Assembly (NCBI GenBank): GCA_023653785.1
Contig: JAMKCH010078985.1
Coordinates: forward strand, 1 to 64,000
From: Ophioderma brevispina
Lineage: Eukaryota; Echinodermata; Ophiuroidea; Amphilepidida; Ophiodermatidae
DNA length: 64,000 bases
Direction of reading: 5' to 3'
A model generated the notes under the pieces. It was not told the origin of the DNA. It was given only the letters and a program-made list of their open reading frames with translations, and did not search any database. Positions within the stretch are counted from its first letter, which is position 1, and each line of letters begins with the position of its first letter. Made by a program: the position numbers and the translations under genes. Positions 34,100 to 44,780 of the stretch are shown here, in pieces.

Positions 34100-34470
34100 A
34101 TGAGTCTGCGATGGATGAGATATTGTCTCAGATGGATGCGATATTGTCTGAGATGGAAGAGATCGTCTCAGATGGATGAGATATTGTCTCAGATGGATGA
34201 GTTATTGTCTCGTTTGGATCGATATTGCTGAGATGGATGAATAGTCTCAGATTGATGAATATTGTCTGAGATGGATGAGATATTGTCTGAGATGGAAGAG
34301 ATTGTCCTCAGATGGATGAGATATATTGGTCTGAGATGGAGGAGATATTGTCTCAGATGGAGGAGATATTGTCTCAGATGGATGAGATATGTCTCAATGG
34401 ATGCGATTTGGTCTCAGATGGATTATGATATTGTCTTCATATGTAATGAGATATTGTCTCAGGATGAATG
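34100..34470. repeat. minisatellite GATGGATGAGATATTGTCTCA
   Basis: About 17 copies of a 20-21-bp unit, (GA)GATGGATGAGATATTGTCT(C/G)A, with point changes and single-base indels. The apparent plus-strand open frame (Glu/Met/Arg/Tyr-rich) is produced by the repeat. The unit holds a short dyad (TGAGATATTGTCTCA). Confidence 0.95.
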
Positions 34471-35990
34471 TAGTTCGAGTGGGACACATGTTTCCCCCTC
34501 GGATGGAGATTTACCCCATTATATAGACTTTTCTCTTATAAAATGGTCTTTGCTCTTTTGGATGATCACTCCATTACATATACAGTGGACTTTAAGCCTG
34601 TGGGACCGATAGAATGCCCGAGCATTTCTTACAAATAACGAAATACTTGAAAATACATTCAGATAATATTTTGGTATCTCAAGTATGGAACAATCCAAAA
34701 AATGAAGTTTAGTACCATTTTGAAGCTTATAATGTCCTTTTCAACTTTAGGCAAGGAGTTTTGACATAGAGAATGAATAGTAATTGTTATGTTGGGAGAT
34801 GTAGATATGTCTTTAGGTGACAGTTCAATAATGAAACCCTTAAAGTAATTTGGGTCTGAAAGGGTTAATCAACTGAGAGGCAATATAGAAACCTCTAATA
34901 TAAACAGTACTGTTTCGATTTGCATGTATCATAAATTAATTTAATAATTTGATTGTAGTTGTTAAAATTATATTTTGATTGTATAAATAATGTATGTGAT
35001 TTGTGTACTTACCGACCAATGCTTTAAAATTTAGTTTTTTTCTATAGTAGCAGCAATGATTATATTTTTGCAATAAATTAACTCCCAAGTGCCACCACTT
35101 CTTTCAAATTGTGAATTTGTATTTTTTACATGTAAATATTTTTGTAGAGTGTATAGCAATATATATACAAAGGAATAGGTTTTCTGAGAAAAAAAAAACA
35201 ACACCGGTCAAACCACAGCTGTTTGAAAGTCTTATTTATTATGACAAAACCAAAATAAAACAAAATATATCAACGGCGACACACTTTTAACAACAAATTT
35301 GGAGTATTTATGCCGCTAACTACATCCTGTGTAAATTTGATGAAATTTCATTGCGGGCAAATATTATTTTTCATAAAAATATAGTTTAACATGTCTTCCT
35401 ATATGGAGAATGGGCATATAGAGGGCGCTATAACATACAAATCATTACCTTTGTAGACCTATTATGGCAAGATTCCCGCAATGGATTTTTCTGATTTTTT
35501 CAGAGGCAATAGCTCTGGCAAGTCTCTACTTACATCAGTTATCAAAATTGTGTCACCAGTGCTTAAAATTGCTCTAAAATAAGAGAGCTGCGAAACCACA
35601 CCAAGACATATCAGTAATGTTTACCAGTGGCTACCATAGTGTGATTTTTTATTAGTGTCACTTCATTAAAAGTTTTAGACGATTCTATTCGTTCTGAGAG
35701 GTAAGCTTTATCCAGCAAAATCATATGACTTTTACTTGGTGTGAATTGAGGCCAACATTTTTGCAACGCCTCACCTGAAGATTGCCATTCATAAGATTTA
35801 ATCCGTTCTCTGATGTGAACCAATAAAATCATACCCTCAACAATATGCATGAAGTGACAGGAATAAAAAATCAGACTCTATAATAGTTCACACCCTAGGA
35901 TGTTTTAGGGCCAATTCCACAATTTGATCAGCTTGACAGGGGGACACAAATTCCACAAAAAGGGGCAAAAAGTTCACTTTTTGCATTTTT
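34471..35990. other. AT-rich intergenic DNA
   Basis: No gene is recognised. A 79-codon open frame on the minus strand (35850 to 35611) has mixed polar composition but matches nothing I know, so it is not annotated as a gene. Confidence 0.5.
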
Positions 35991-35991
35991 A

Positions 35992-36272
35992 TCCCCCTGG
36001 CTTGAAAAGCAGAAGGGGATATTGCGAGGGTGCGAATGTCCGTATGTATGTGTATGTATGTGTGTGTGTATGTATGTGTGTGTTCCAGTTTGGTTAGGTT
36101 TGGTTAGGTTTTCGTTTTCGCGTCTCCTTCGAAAAATTTAAGTCCGATTTAAACCAGACTTGGGGTTAAGGTGCAATAGGGGTTCCTTCATGTGTGGATG
36201 ATGTCATAGGTCATGGACCAAGGTCAAAGGTCATCTGAGATCATGTTCCAGACTGCAATCTTGCCAGGGGGT
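35992..36272. mobile_element. small element with CCCCCTGGC ends and an internal DR1 site
   Basis: TCCCCCTGGCTTGA at the left and TTGCCAGGGGGTGA at the right form a short terminal inverted repeat. Inside lie a TGTA/TGTG microsatellite (36030-36085), TTGGTTAGGTTTGGTTAGG, and AGGTCAAAGGTCA at 36221, a perfect direct repeat spaced by one base (nuclear-receptor-type DR1). Confidence 0.55.
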
Positions 36273-36412
36273 GACGCAAGTTTACTTGCTGTATTTTTTT
36301 AATTAAAAGTTCCAAAATTTAGAGAAAATTTGACAGGAAAATTCCCCCAAAAGACCATTTTTTTAACTGGGGGTTAGGTCCGCTTTTTACATTTTTTTTT
36401 GAAATCCCGTAC

Positions 36413-39400
36413 CCCCATGCAAATAAAACCTGCATACGTCCCTGGTCTGGGCTGGGGTCAATAAAAATAGTACAGGATTGCCCACTGTAAAACCCTCTCA
36501 GTGTTTAATAGACCTAATGGACTACAAAAAAAAAAACAACATAGAAGTATCATTATTAGTATGCAATAATAAAGACGAGCAATAAAGAATTAACATATAA
36601 AATAAGTAATTACATGGATGTAAAGATTGTAAACATAGTGCTAGGAAGTAATGGTATCTCCGATACTGTAAAACAGCTACTGGTAGTAAGACATGTAACT
36701 TGTACAAAGGTATTTTATGTGTATATAATTATCTGCAGCTGATAGCTGTTTTACAATGGATTTAAGAAATCCTCAAACAAAATTTTGTACATTAATTATG
36801 TGCATGTATACTCTGAGCTGGTGCCAATAATAAATCTGAAAGAATTTAATGAGTTAATTCTGTTGATGGAAGTGCTTTTTTAAAAGGTGGGTGACCCAAC
36901 ATGGTCCTATCTTTCATGTTGTTTCACCCCCATGGTATGATAGCATATCACCAAAAACCTCTGATTACAAGTTTTGAAGTTAAATCAATTCAGCAGTATG
37001 GATAGTAGAAGCAAAAATGTGAAGTAGATTGGTCTGCAGGACAGTGTGTGTTAATTATTGTGGTCGACCACATTTGGAGACATTTTTGTTCATTTCTTAG
37101 GCCTTGTATTTCACTAGGATAATGAGAAAATATAGCCTTTCTTCTGATACCATGATCTCAATTTTGATGGAATAAAGTGAGGGGGACAAGTCTAGGTGTT
37201 TGTACATGATTAACAGTAAAACATGTTAAAACGGTATTGATGTTAACAATTATTAATTATGGTGTTAATATCATTGTCCTTTTTGGGGGTAGATTTGCTT
37301 TACACAAAGTACCAATTATTCGAAGTCTTGTGCCCCCATGCAAATAAATCCTGCATACATCCCTGGTCTGGGGCTTAATACAAATAATACAGGATTGCCC
37401 AATGTAAAACCCTCTCAGTGTTTAATAGACCCAATGGACTACAAACCAAAAACATAGAAGTTACATTATTACAAATAGCAATATTAAAGAAAGCAATATG
37501 GGAATTGATAAACCTACATATAAAATTAGTAGGTACATGGATGTAAAGATTGTAAACATAGTGCTAGGAAGTAATGGTATCTCCGATACTGTAAAACAGC
37601 TACTGGTAGTAAGACATGTAACTTGTACAAAGGTATTTTATGTGTATATAATTAGCTGCAGCTGATAGCTGTTTTACAATGGATTTAAGAAATCCTCAAA
37701 CAAAATTTTGTACATTAATTATGTGCATGTATACTCTGAGCTGGTGCCAATAATAAATCTGAAAGAATTTAATGAGTTAATTCTGTTGATGGAAGTGCTT
37801 TTTTAAAAGGTGGGTGACCCGATCATGGTCCTATCTTTCATGTTGTTTCACCCCCATGGTATGATAGCATATCACCAAAAACCTCTGATTACAAGTTTTG
37901 AAGTTAAATCAATTCAGCAGTATGGATAGTAGAAGCAAAAATGTGAAGTAGATTGGTCTGCAGGACAGTGTGTGTTAATTATTGTGGTCGACCACATGTG
38001 GAGACATTTTTGTTCATTTCTTAGGCCTTGTATTTCACTAGGATAATGAGAAAATATAGCCTTTCTTCTGATACCATGATTTCAATTTTGATGAAATAAA
38101 GTGAGGGGAACAAGTCTAGGTGTTGTACATGATTAACAGTAAAACATGTTAAAACGGTATTGATGTTAACAATTATTAATTATGGTGTTAATATCATTGT
38201 CCTTTTTGGGGGTAGATTTGCTTTACACAAAGTACCAATTATTCGAAGTCTTGTGCCCCCATGCAAATAAATCCTGCATACATCCCTGGTCTGGGGCTTA
38301 ATACAAATAATACAGGATTGCCCAATGTAAAACCTCTCAGTGTTTAATAGACCCAATGGACTACAAACCAAAAACATAGAAGTTACATTATTACAAATAG
38401 CAATATTAAAAAAAAACATATAGAATGATAAACTACATATAAAATTTAGGTACATGGATGTTAAAGATTGTAAACTGCATTGTACTCACTGGAAGCAATG
38501 ATATCTCCTATACCGTAAAACAGCTACCGGTAGTAAGACATGAAACTTGTACAAAGGTATTTTATGTGTATATAATTAGCTGCAGCTGATAGCTGTTTTA
38601 CAATGGATTTAAGAAATATTTTTGTACATTATAATTATGTGTATGTATACTCTGAGCTGGTGCCAATAATAAATCTGAAAGAATTTAATGACGAGTTATT
38701 TCTGTTGATGGAAATGCTTTTATTACTAGTAATAATTAAAGGTGGGTGACCCGATCATGGTCCTATCTTTCATGTTGTTTCACCGGCCCCATGGTATGAT
38801 AGCATATCACCAAAAACATCTGATTACAAATTGAAGTTAAATCAATTCAGCAATATGGATTGTGGAAGCAAAAATATGTAGTCTGCAGGACAGTATGTGT
38901 TAATTATTGTGGTCGACCACATGTGGAGACATTTTTGTTCATTTCTTAGGCCTTGTATTTCACTAGGATAATGAGAAAATATAGCCTTTCTTCTGATACC
39001 ATGATTTCAATTTTGATGAAATAAAGTGAGGGGAACAAGTCTAGGTGTTTGTACATGATTAACAGTAAAACATGTTAAAACGGTATTGATGTTAACAATT
39101 ATTAATTATGGTGTTAATATCATTGTCCTTTTTGGGGGTAGATTTGCTTTACACAAAGTACCAATTATTCGAAGTCTTGTGCCCCCATGCAAATAAATCC
39201 TGCATACATCCCTGGTCTGGGGCTTAATACAAATAATACAGGATTGCCCAATGTAAAACCCTCTCAGTGTTTAATAGACCCAATGGACTACAAACCAAAA
39301 ACATAGAAGTTACATTATTACAAATAGCAATATTAAAAAAAACAATATTAGAAGATAAACCTACATATAAAATTAGTAGGTACATGGATGTAAAGATTGT

Positions 39401-40040
39401 AAACTGCATTGTACTCACTGGAAGCAATGATATCTCCTATACCGTAAAACAGCTACCGGTAGTAAGACATGAAACTTGTACAAAGGTATTTTATGTGTAT
39501 ATAATTAGCTGCAGCTGATAGCTGTTTTACAATGGATTTAAGAAATATTTTTGTACATTATAATTATGTGTATGTATACTCTGAGCTGGTGCCAATAATA
39601 AATCTGAAAGAATTTAATGACGAGTTATTTCTGTTGATGGAAATGCTTTTATTACTAGTAATAATTAAAGGTGGGTGACCCGATCATGGTCCTATCTTTC
39701 ATGTTGTTTCACCGGCCCCATGGTATGATAGCATATCACCAAAAACATCTGATTACAAATTGAAGTTAAATCAATTCAGCAATATGGATTGTGGAAGCAA
39801 AAATATGTAGTCTGCAGGACAGTATGTGTTAATTATTGTGGTCGACCACATGTGGAGACATTTTTGTTCATTTCGTAAGCCTTAATATATTTCACCAGGT
39901 TAATGAGAAAATAAGGCCTTTCTTCTGATACCATGATTTCAATTTTGATGAAATAAAGTGAGGGGAACAAGTCTAGGTGTCGCACATGATTAACAGTAAA
40001 ACATGTAAAAACGGTACTGATGTTAACGATTATTAATTAT
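36413..40040. repeat. tandem array, four copies of a roughly 920-bp unit
   Basis: The landmark CCCCCATGCAAATAAATCCTGC occurs at about 36413, 37336, 38258 and 39180. Copies 1 and 2 share GTGCTAGGAAGTAATGGTAT. Copies 3 and 4 share a different version (TGTACTCACTGGAAGCAATG) plus TTTATTACTAGTAATAATTAAA, so the array is of AABB type. Each unit contains the perfect palindrome GTGGTCGACCAC. No conserved open frame spans a unit. Confidence 0.95.
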
Positions 40041-40326
40041 TCTATTACCTCTGCTGCCCATTATTGAAAATGCTGCATTCTGATTGGTCAGTTTACGGCC
40101 CATTATTCTGCAATAATGGGTCGCGAATGCATTTTCTCATTATATCACGCTGTTTTCGGTAATAGAATAGAAATAAAGGGTTTGCAGTATTATTTATGGG
40201 CTCATAATGTATCCTCGGCCGGAAAAAAATAAAATAATGGACTCGGCTGCGCCTCGTCCATTATTTATTTCTTCCCGACCTCGGACACATTCGCCCATAA
40301 AGGATACTGCATCACCCTTTATTTCT
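40041..40326. mobile_element. double-hairpin foldback element inserted in the array
   Basis: It interrupts the unit between ATTAATTAT and TAAATTATGG. The first half has TATTCTATTACC paired with GGTAATAGAATA, with an inner GCCCATTATT hairpin. The second half is a long palindrome: AAATAAAGGG...GCAGTAT pairs with ATACTGCATCACCCTTTATTT, meeting at AATGGACTCGGCTGCGCCTCGTCCATT. The other array copies supply the empty site. Confidence 0.85.
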
Positions 40327-41099
40327 TAAATTATGGTGTTAATAATTGTCCCTTTTTTTTTGGGGGGGGGAGGTGTGCTTTACAAAAGTACCAATTTTTC
40401 GAAGTCCAGTCCTGTACCCCATGCAAATAAATCCTACACCCGTCCCTGGTCTGGGGCTTGATAAAAGTAATACAGGATTGCCCACTGTAAAACCCTGTGT
40501 TTAATAGACCTAATGGACTACAAACCAAACCCTAGAAACTACACTATTATTACAAATGACAACAAAGACAAGCAATGTAGAATTGATAAACCTACATATA
40601 AAATAAGTACATGCAATGGATGTAAAGATTGTTAACATCATAGTGCTAGGAAGCAATAACACCTCTCCTATATCTATACAGTAAAATGGCTACCAGTAGT
40701 CAGGGGCATTACAGGAGTCACTTGTCAGAATTCCCAGATTTGAGGCACATTTTCCCAGCTGGAAGTGAAAATTTCCAGGTTGAGCAGGCAAAAAAGGGCT
40801 GGTTTAGCATGATTTTTAAGCTTTTCCCATTCAAAGCTCTCTGAGGGTAACCTTCCCTCAGTCCCCCCCCCCCGCCTGTTAAGCTACTGTCATTAGTAAG
40901 ACATGCAACTAGAATAAAGGTGTTTTATGTGTATATACTAATTATCTGCATCTGATAAGCTGTTTTACAATGGATTTAAGAAATGCCTGAACAAAATTTT
41001 GTACATATAATTATGTGTATGTATACTTGTATACTCTTAAGCTGGTGCCAATAATAAATCTGAAGGAATTTAATGTTAAAGAGTTATTTTTGTTGATGG
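40327..41099. repeat. fifth, diverged and truncated copy of the roughly 920-bp unit
   Basis: CCCCATGCAAATAAATCCTACA, ACAGGATTGCCCACTGTAAAACC and GCTGGTGCCAATAATAAATC align with the array. A roughly 200-bp segment absent from other copies lies at 40700-40895 (CCCAGCTGGAAGTGAAAATTTCC and a C10 run). The unit ends abruptly at about 41099, where a LINE fragment begins. Confidence 0.8.
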
Positions 41100-42100
41100 T
41101 GATATCTGGTCTCTTAGCTGTCTCAGTGATTTCTGAAGGGATACTGTTTGTTCCTCATCCATCAGGAATATCCAGTCATTGGCCTTCTTCAGAATGTTGG
41201 TTGGCTCTGTCTTAGGCATTGGTAAGACTGGATTTCGATAGGTTGTACCATCTGCTGTGCGAAAGGCTATTGTAGAGATGGAGTTCAGATTCTCAGGTGT
41301 GATGTTTTTTTTTTTCTGATTTGCCTCTACGACGTACGGTGCCAGACCTGTAGAGATTGCTCTCAGTGTTTGGTCATGGCGCCAGTTGTATCTTCCGCTT
41401 TATAATGAGTAGCTACAACCATTGAGGATGTGGAACTGTGTACTATGACGATGATGACACAATTGGCAGAGTCCAAGATTGGTCTTGCCCCACAGCTTCA
41501 GATTGGCAGGGGATGGAAGTTCATCATGAAATGCGTTGATGTGAAAAGACAGCAGCTCTGGTATCCAGATATACCAGGTTTTCTTCCAGAGGTGTCGACC
41601 TCATGACGACTCCCCATTCATCACTGCCTTGTTTCACACATCGTAAAGGTAGACCAACATGTCTTCCTCACCTAATCTTTATTAGTCCGTGAAGGCATTT
41701 CCTTTGTTCCTGATGACTCAATTCTTGATCCGCTTTTTGGTTCTTTTTGTACCAAGACCGGCTCTGGTCGTCTGACCTCTAGCCATTTCACAAATAGATG
41801 GCGTTCTTTCTGTTCTAGTCTTTTAATAATATAACCATTCCAGCTGGCTTTCATACAAGTCATTCATCTTTTTACTTCCAGGTAGACTGGTAGAGTGTCC
41901 TGGCAAGTTGTACTTCCATCTTTATCTTTAGATTTACTTACTTGTTAATGGTACTGAGTTACCTCAACATTTAATGTGGTTAGCCTTTTCATTGCAGACC
42001 ATGGTGTTTCCTGCTCCTGTAAAAGCAACTGTGGTGCCGTGCATCTGCTTAACCTGCCCATTGTCTTCAGGTATTTGTGTATGCTTTCCTCTTTAGAAGA
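41100..42100 (-). pseudogene. non-LTR retrotransposon fragment with zinc-knuckle-like C-terminal region
   Basis: The minus strand reads, with frame changes: KRLTTLN (about 41990), KERHLFVKWLEV (about 41790), then LPSPANLKLWGK (about 41500), CQLC (41465), HILNGCS (41425), SGRYNWRHDQTL (about 41390), IAFRTADGTTYR (about 41240) and PSEITETAKRPDIT (41101-41145). The CxxC-H-C block and the RPDI segment are typical of the carboxy-terminal part of some LINE reverse transcriptases of marine invertebrates. The reading stops at the border of the adjacent tandem unit, so the 3' end is lost. Several stops and shifts make it inactive. Confidence 0.7.
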
Positions 42101-42829
42101 AAGCAGAACAAATAATAATAAGGAAATTGGGAAAGTTACGTATGCGAATCCACTCGTCGGTTAATGTACAAAGCATTAAAGTTTAATATTATTTTATTGA
42201 TTTTTTAGTTTTTTTCTTTTTTTGAATTGGTTGTTTGAATCATTTCTGTCACTTTTGTGCTTACCATGTCTCTGATGTTTGTTGTCCTTCAGGTCGTGGT
42301 AGATATCTTCCCGAGAAAGTAACCGCATGATTGACTTATGGATAAGCAAGGTCTGCTCATGACTGCTTCACTTGAGCCACCATCACCACCTGTCATATGC
42401 TTTACCCGACCTCCATCCTGCAAACTGGCCATAGGGGTCAAATGTAAATTGTTCATCGTTGCAAACAACTTGACCTCTACACATGGATAGCGAGCTTGCG
42501 CAACGTGAAATTGGTGCCGAAGTGAATTGATCTGAGTATAAAATTTAACGACAACTCAACAAAACAATTGTGTTAAATATTCGTGTCATTACGTTTTATC
42601 CATTATATTACGTTTAAAAACATCAACCTTAAAACATCACAATAAATAACACTCACAACCTTTTTTAAAAATTAAAAATATTTATTCAAGCGGCCTCCCT
42701 CAGGAAATTTATAACCTGAATAGGCCTAATATCTTGAAATAATGTTTTTCAAATCTTGGACACTATAATATTTTCTACGAATAAGCGCATAATCAACGCA
42801 CTAAAGTAATACATTTTTCAGTTTCCCAG
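42101..42829. other. intergenic DNA between two LINE fragments
   Basis: No motif is recognised. It could contain spacer or untranslated parts of the flanking LINEs. Confidence 0.4.
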
Positions 42830-43520
42830 TACAGACACAATCACACAGGAATACACCGAGGGACTGGCTCACCTTCTAAGCAAATACTATGGTCTATAAA
42901 GGTATGACCCAATTTTATACATCGTGCTAATACAATCACGTCCCTTCGTCCCTAATCAACCTAACTACCTCAGCTCCAACATTTGTTGAAAAGCATGCAT
43001 TTTATTATTAGGAAATGGAATTCCCACCAGCATTTGCCACCTATTTCTGATATAGCTTTTAACTGAAGCCTTAAAAAAATCTGTAAGGAATCTCAATTGT
43101 TTTTGTTTATATTCGTATTAGGGCTTCTTTCTTTAGCAATACCCACCTTTTCAATAATATCATTGCCTTGAATACCAATGTGACTCGGAATCCAGCTAAA
43201 ACAACGGATTTATTCAATGGAGACAAATTGAAGAATCTTCCAACAACATCAGTAATATAGGGATGGACCTTCTCTGCCTTTCAAAGCCATAAACTACTAG
43301 ATAGTGGAAATCAGTTAAATTATAATGAATGACTCCTCATTTGATTTTCCAGCTAATTCTAAGCCAACTTAAGGTGCCTCCAATTCAGGCAGTGAAACAT
43401 AGAAGCATTAATCAGTAACCTAATCGAACGATTATCACGTCCGACTTAAAACGCTGCATACAGCCTTTTTGCCAAACCTTATACCCCATCTGTATAAATA
43501 GCTCGATGATGATGGTATTT
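42830..43520 (-). pseudogene. non-LTR retrotransposon 3' fragment with RNase H domain
   Basis: Minus-strand motifs in order are AIYTDG (about 43490, first catalytic Asp of RNase H), a LTDFHYLVVYG-like helix corresponding to the usual TDS (about 43290), and WIPSHIGIQGNDIIEKV (about 43190-43150), the typical RNase H end. Then follow YTDFFKASVKSYIRNRWQ (about 43090-43040), NNKMHAFQ (about 42990) and EGEPVPRCIPV (about 42860), matching the EPPPxCxxC region before the element end. An RNase H after the reverse transcriptase is found in the I-group of LINEs and relatives. It removes RNA from the RNA:DNA hybrid. Several frameshifts and stops are present; upstream domains are absent. Confidence 0.82.
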
Positions 43521-44214
43521 TATGCCTAAGATCATCAAATTTAGCTTGAAAAACAAGATCATCAGTTAGACCCTTCTATATTGACATAAAGTTAGGTCAA
43601 TATACAAGTTCAACATTTGTCAAAGGAGGGACTAATAGGAAAAATCAAGTGAAGCAATGTTATCAGCATGGACATACCTGTGAAACACGTATACACCTGT
43701 GGTTAGTAAATATTCCGCCACATGATGTTATATGTTATACAAAATTCCTTTATAAAGGTGTATGTATTGTTTCCCCCCATAGTGCTAAGGAGAAGAAAAG
43801 CAAAGTTCCTGTTGTGTCAATCGGCGACTCATACACCCGCTATCCATGTGTAGAGGTCAGGGTGACAAAAACAGGGTCTTGGGTTGTCCACAGATTTGGG
43901 GTCAAAGGTCATAAGGGTCACTTCGGTCAAAAACAAAAACTATTTAAAATATTCAAATGTTTTTTATCTCAAAATTAAAAAACATAGTTAGAGTAACATA
44001 AATGCAGATATGCATGTATGTTACCGTGATTGCACGGTATTTTCTTTGGGGGGGTTGTCAAAGTCATTTCAGTTATTCCAATTTTAAGCCTACAGATGTG
44101 TTTAATGTTTATATCCAGAATAACCATAGCAGTTTTTTTTTTTTTTTTTTAGTTTTTATTCTAAACATCTTGCAAAATGTTGCGAGATCAAGGTATGAAA
44201 GTCCTTATGGGGGG
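43521..44214. other. intergenic DNA
   Basis: A 109-codon plus-strand frame (43649-43978) is not supported by any recognised domain. GGGTCAAAGGTCA (DR1 spacing) occurs at 43899. A T18 run lies at 44133-44150. Confidence 0.45.
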
Positions 44215-44780
44215 CATTAAGGGGTCACTTCCGGGTCTCAGTCGAAAATAACTTCAAAATCATAATTACAAATGCAAGATAGTCATGATGATGGAACCTT
44301 GCAACCGATGCGTTTTGAAAAGTCCCATACAATTCAGTTGAAGTAGATTAAGGGGGTCATTCAAGGTCATTAAGGGCGTCAAATGCCCCTATAAGCTGGC
44401 AATTGCCAGGCAGAAATGATCTCTTTATGACATTTAAACATGTTGATCATGTTTTCGAGATCATTAGGTCGTAAGGGTTTTCATTAAGCGGTCGTCATTC
44501 CGGTTGTTGATGTGGAAAATATCTTTAAAAAATCATATTTGCTATATGCAAGGTAGCATGGTTCACATGAATCATGCATATGGCGCAGCTTGAGATCCTC
44601 ACAAAGATGTGTTGGGAATGGGGTTGTAAAAAGGTTATTAAGGAGAACTTCCGGTCTTAATGTGAAAATCTTACCAAAATTCTATAGGTTGTACGATATG
44701 CTATATGCAAGGTTGCATGGTCACGTGAATAATGCATAACCTAAATGCCATTTTGTTACTTTTCAAAAAATCACGGTGCG
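44215..44780. repeat. degenerate tandem repeat around TTAAGGGGTCACTTCCGG
   Basis: Three diverged copies start near 44217, 44483 and 44640. Each has a (T)TAAG(G)x(G)TCxxTTCCGG word, a GTGAAAAT/GTCGAAAAT word, ATGCTATATGCAAGGT and CAC(G/A)TGAAT.ATGCATA. Copy length is about 160-260 bp. Confidence 0.65.

Noticed and set aside
35611..35850. 79-codon minus-strand frame with mixed polar composition
   Set aside because: No motif, no homologous block elsewhere in the window and no splice signal. Could be chance.
43649..43978. 109-codon plus-strand frame with a GDSYTRYPC-like word
   Set aside because: No domain recognised, no splice or promoter context, and it ends in a degenerate repeat with GGTCAAAGGTCA words.
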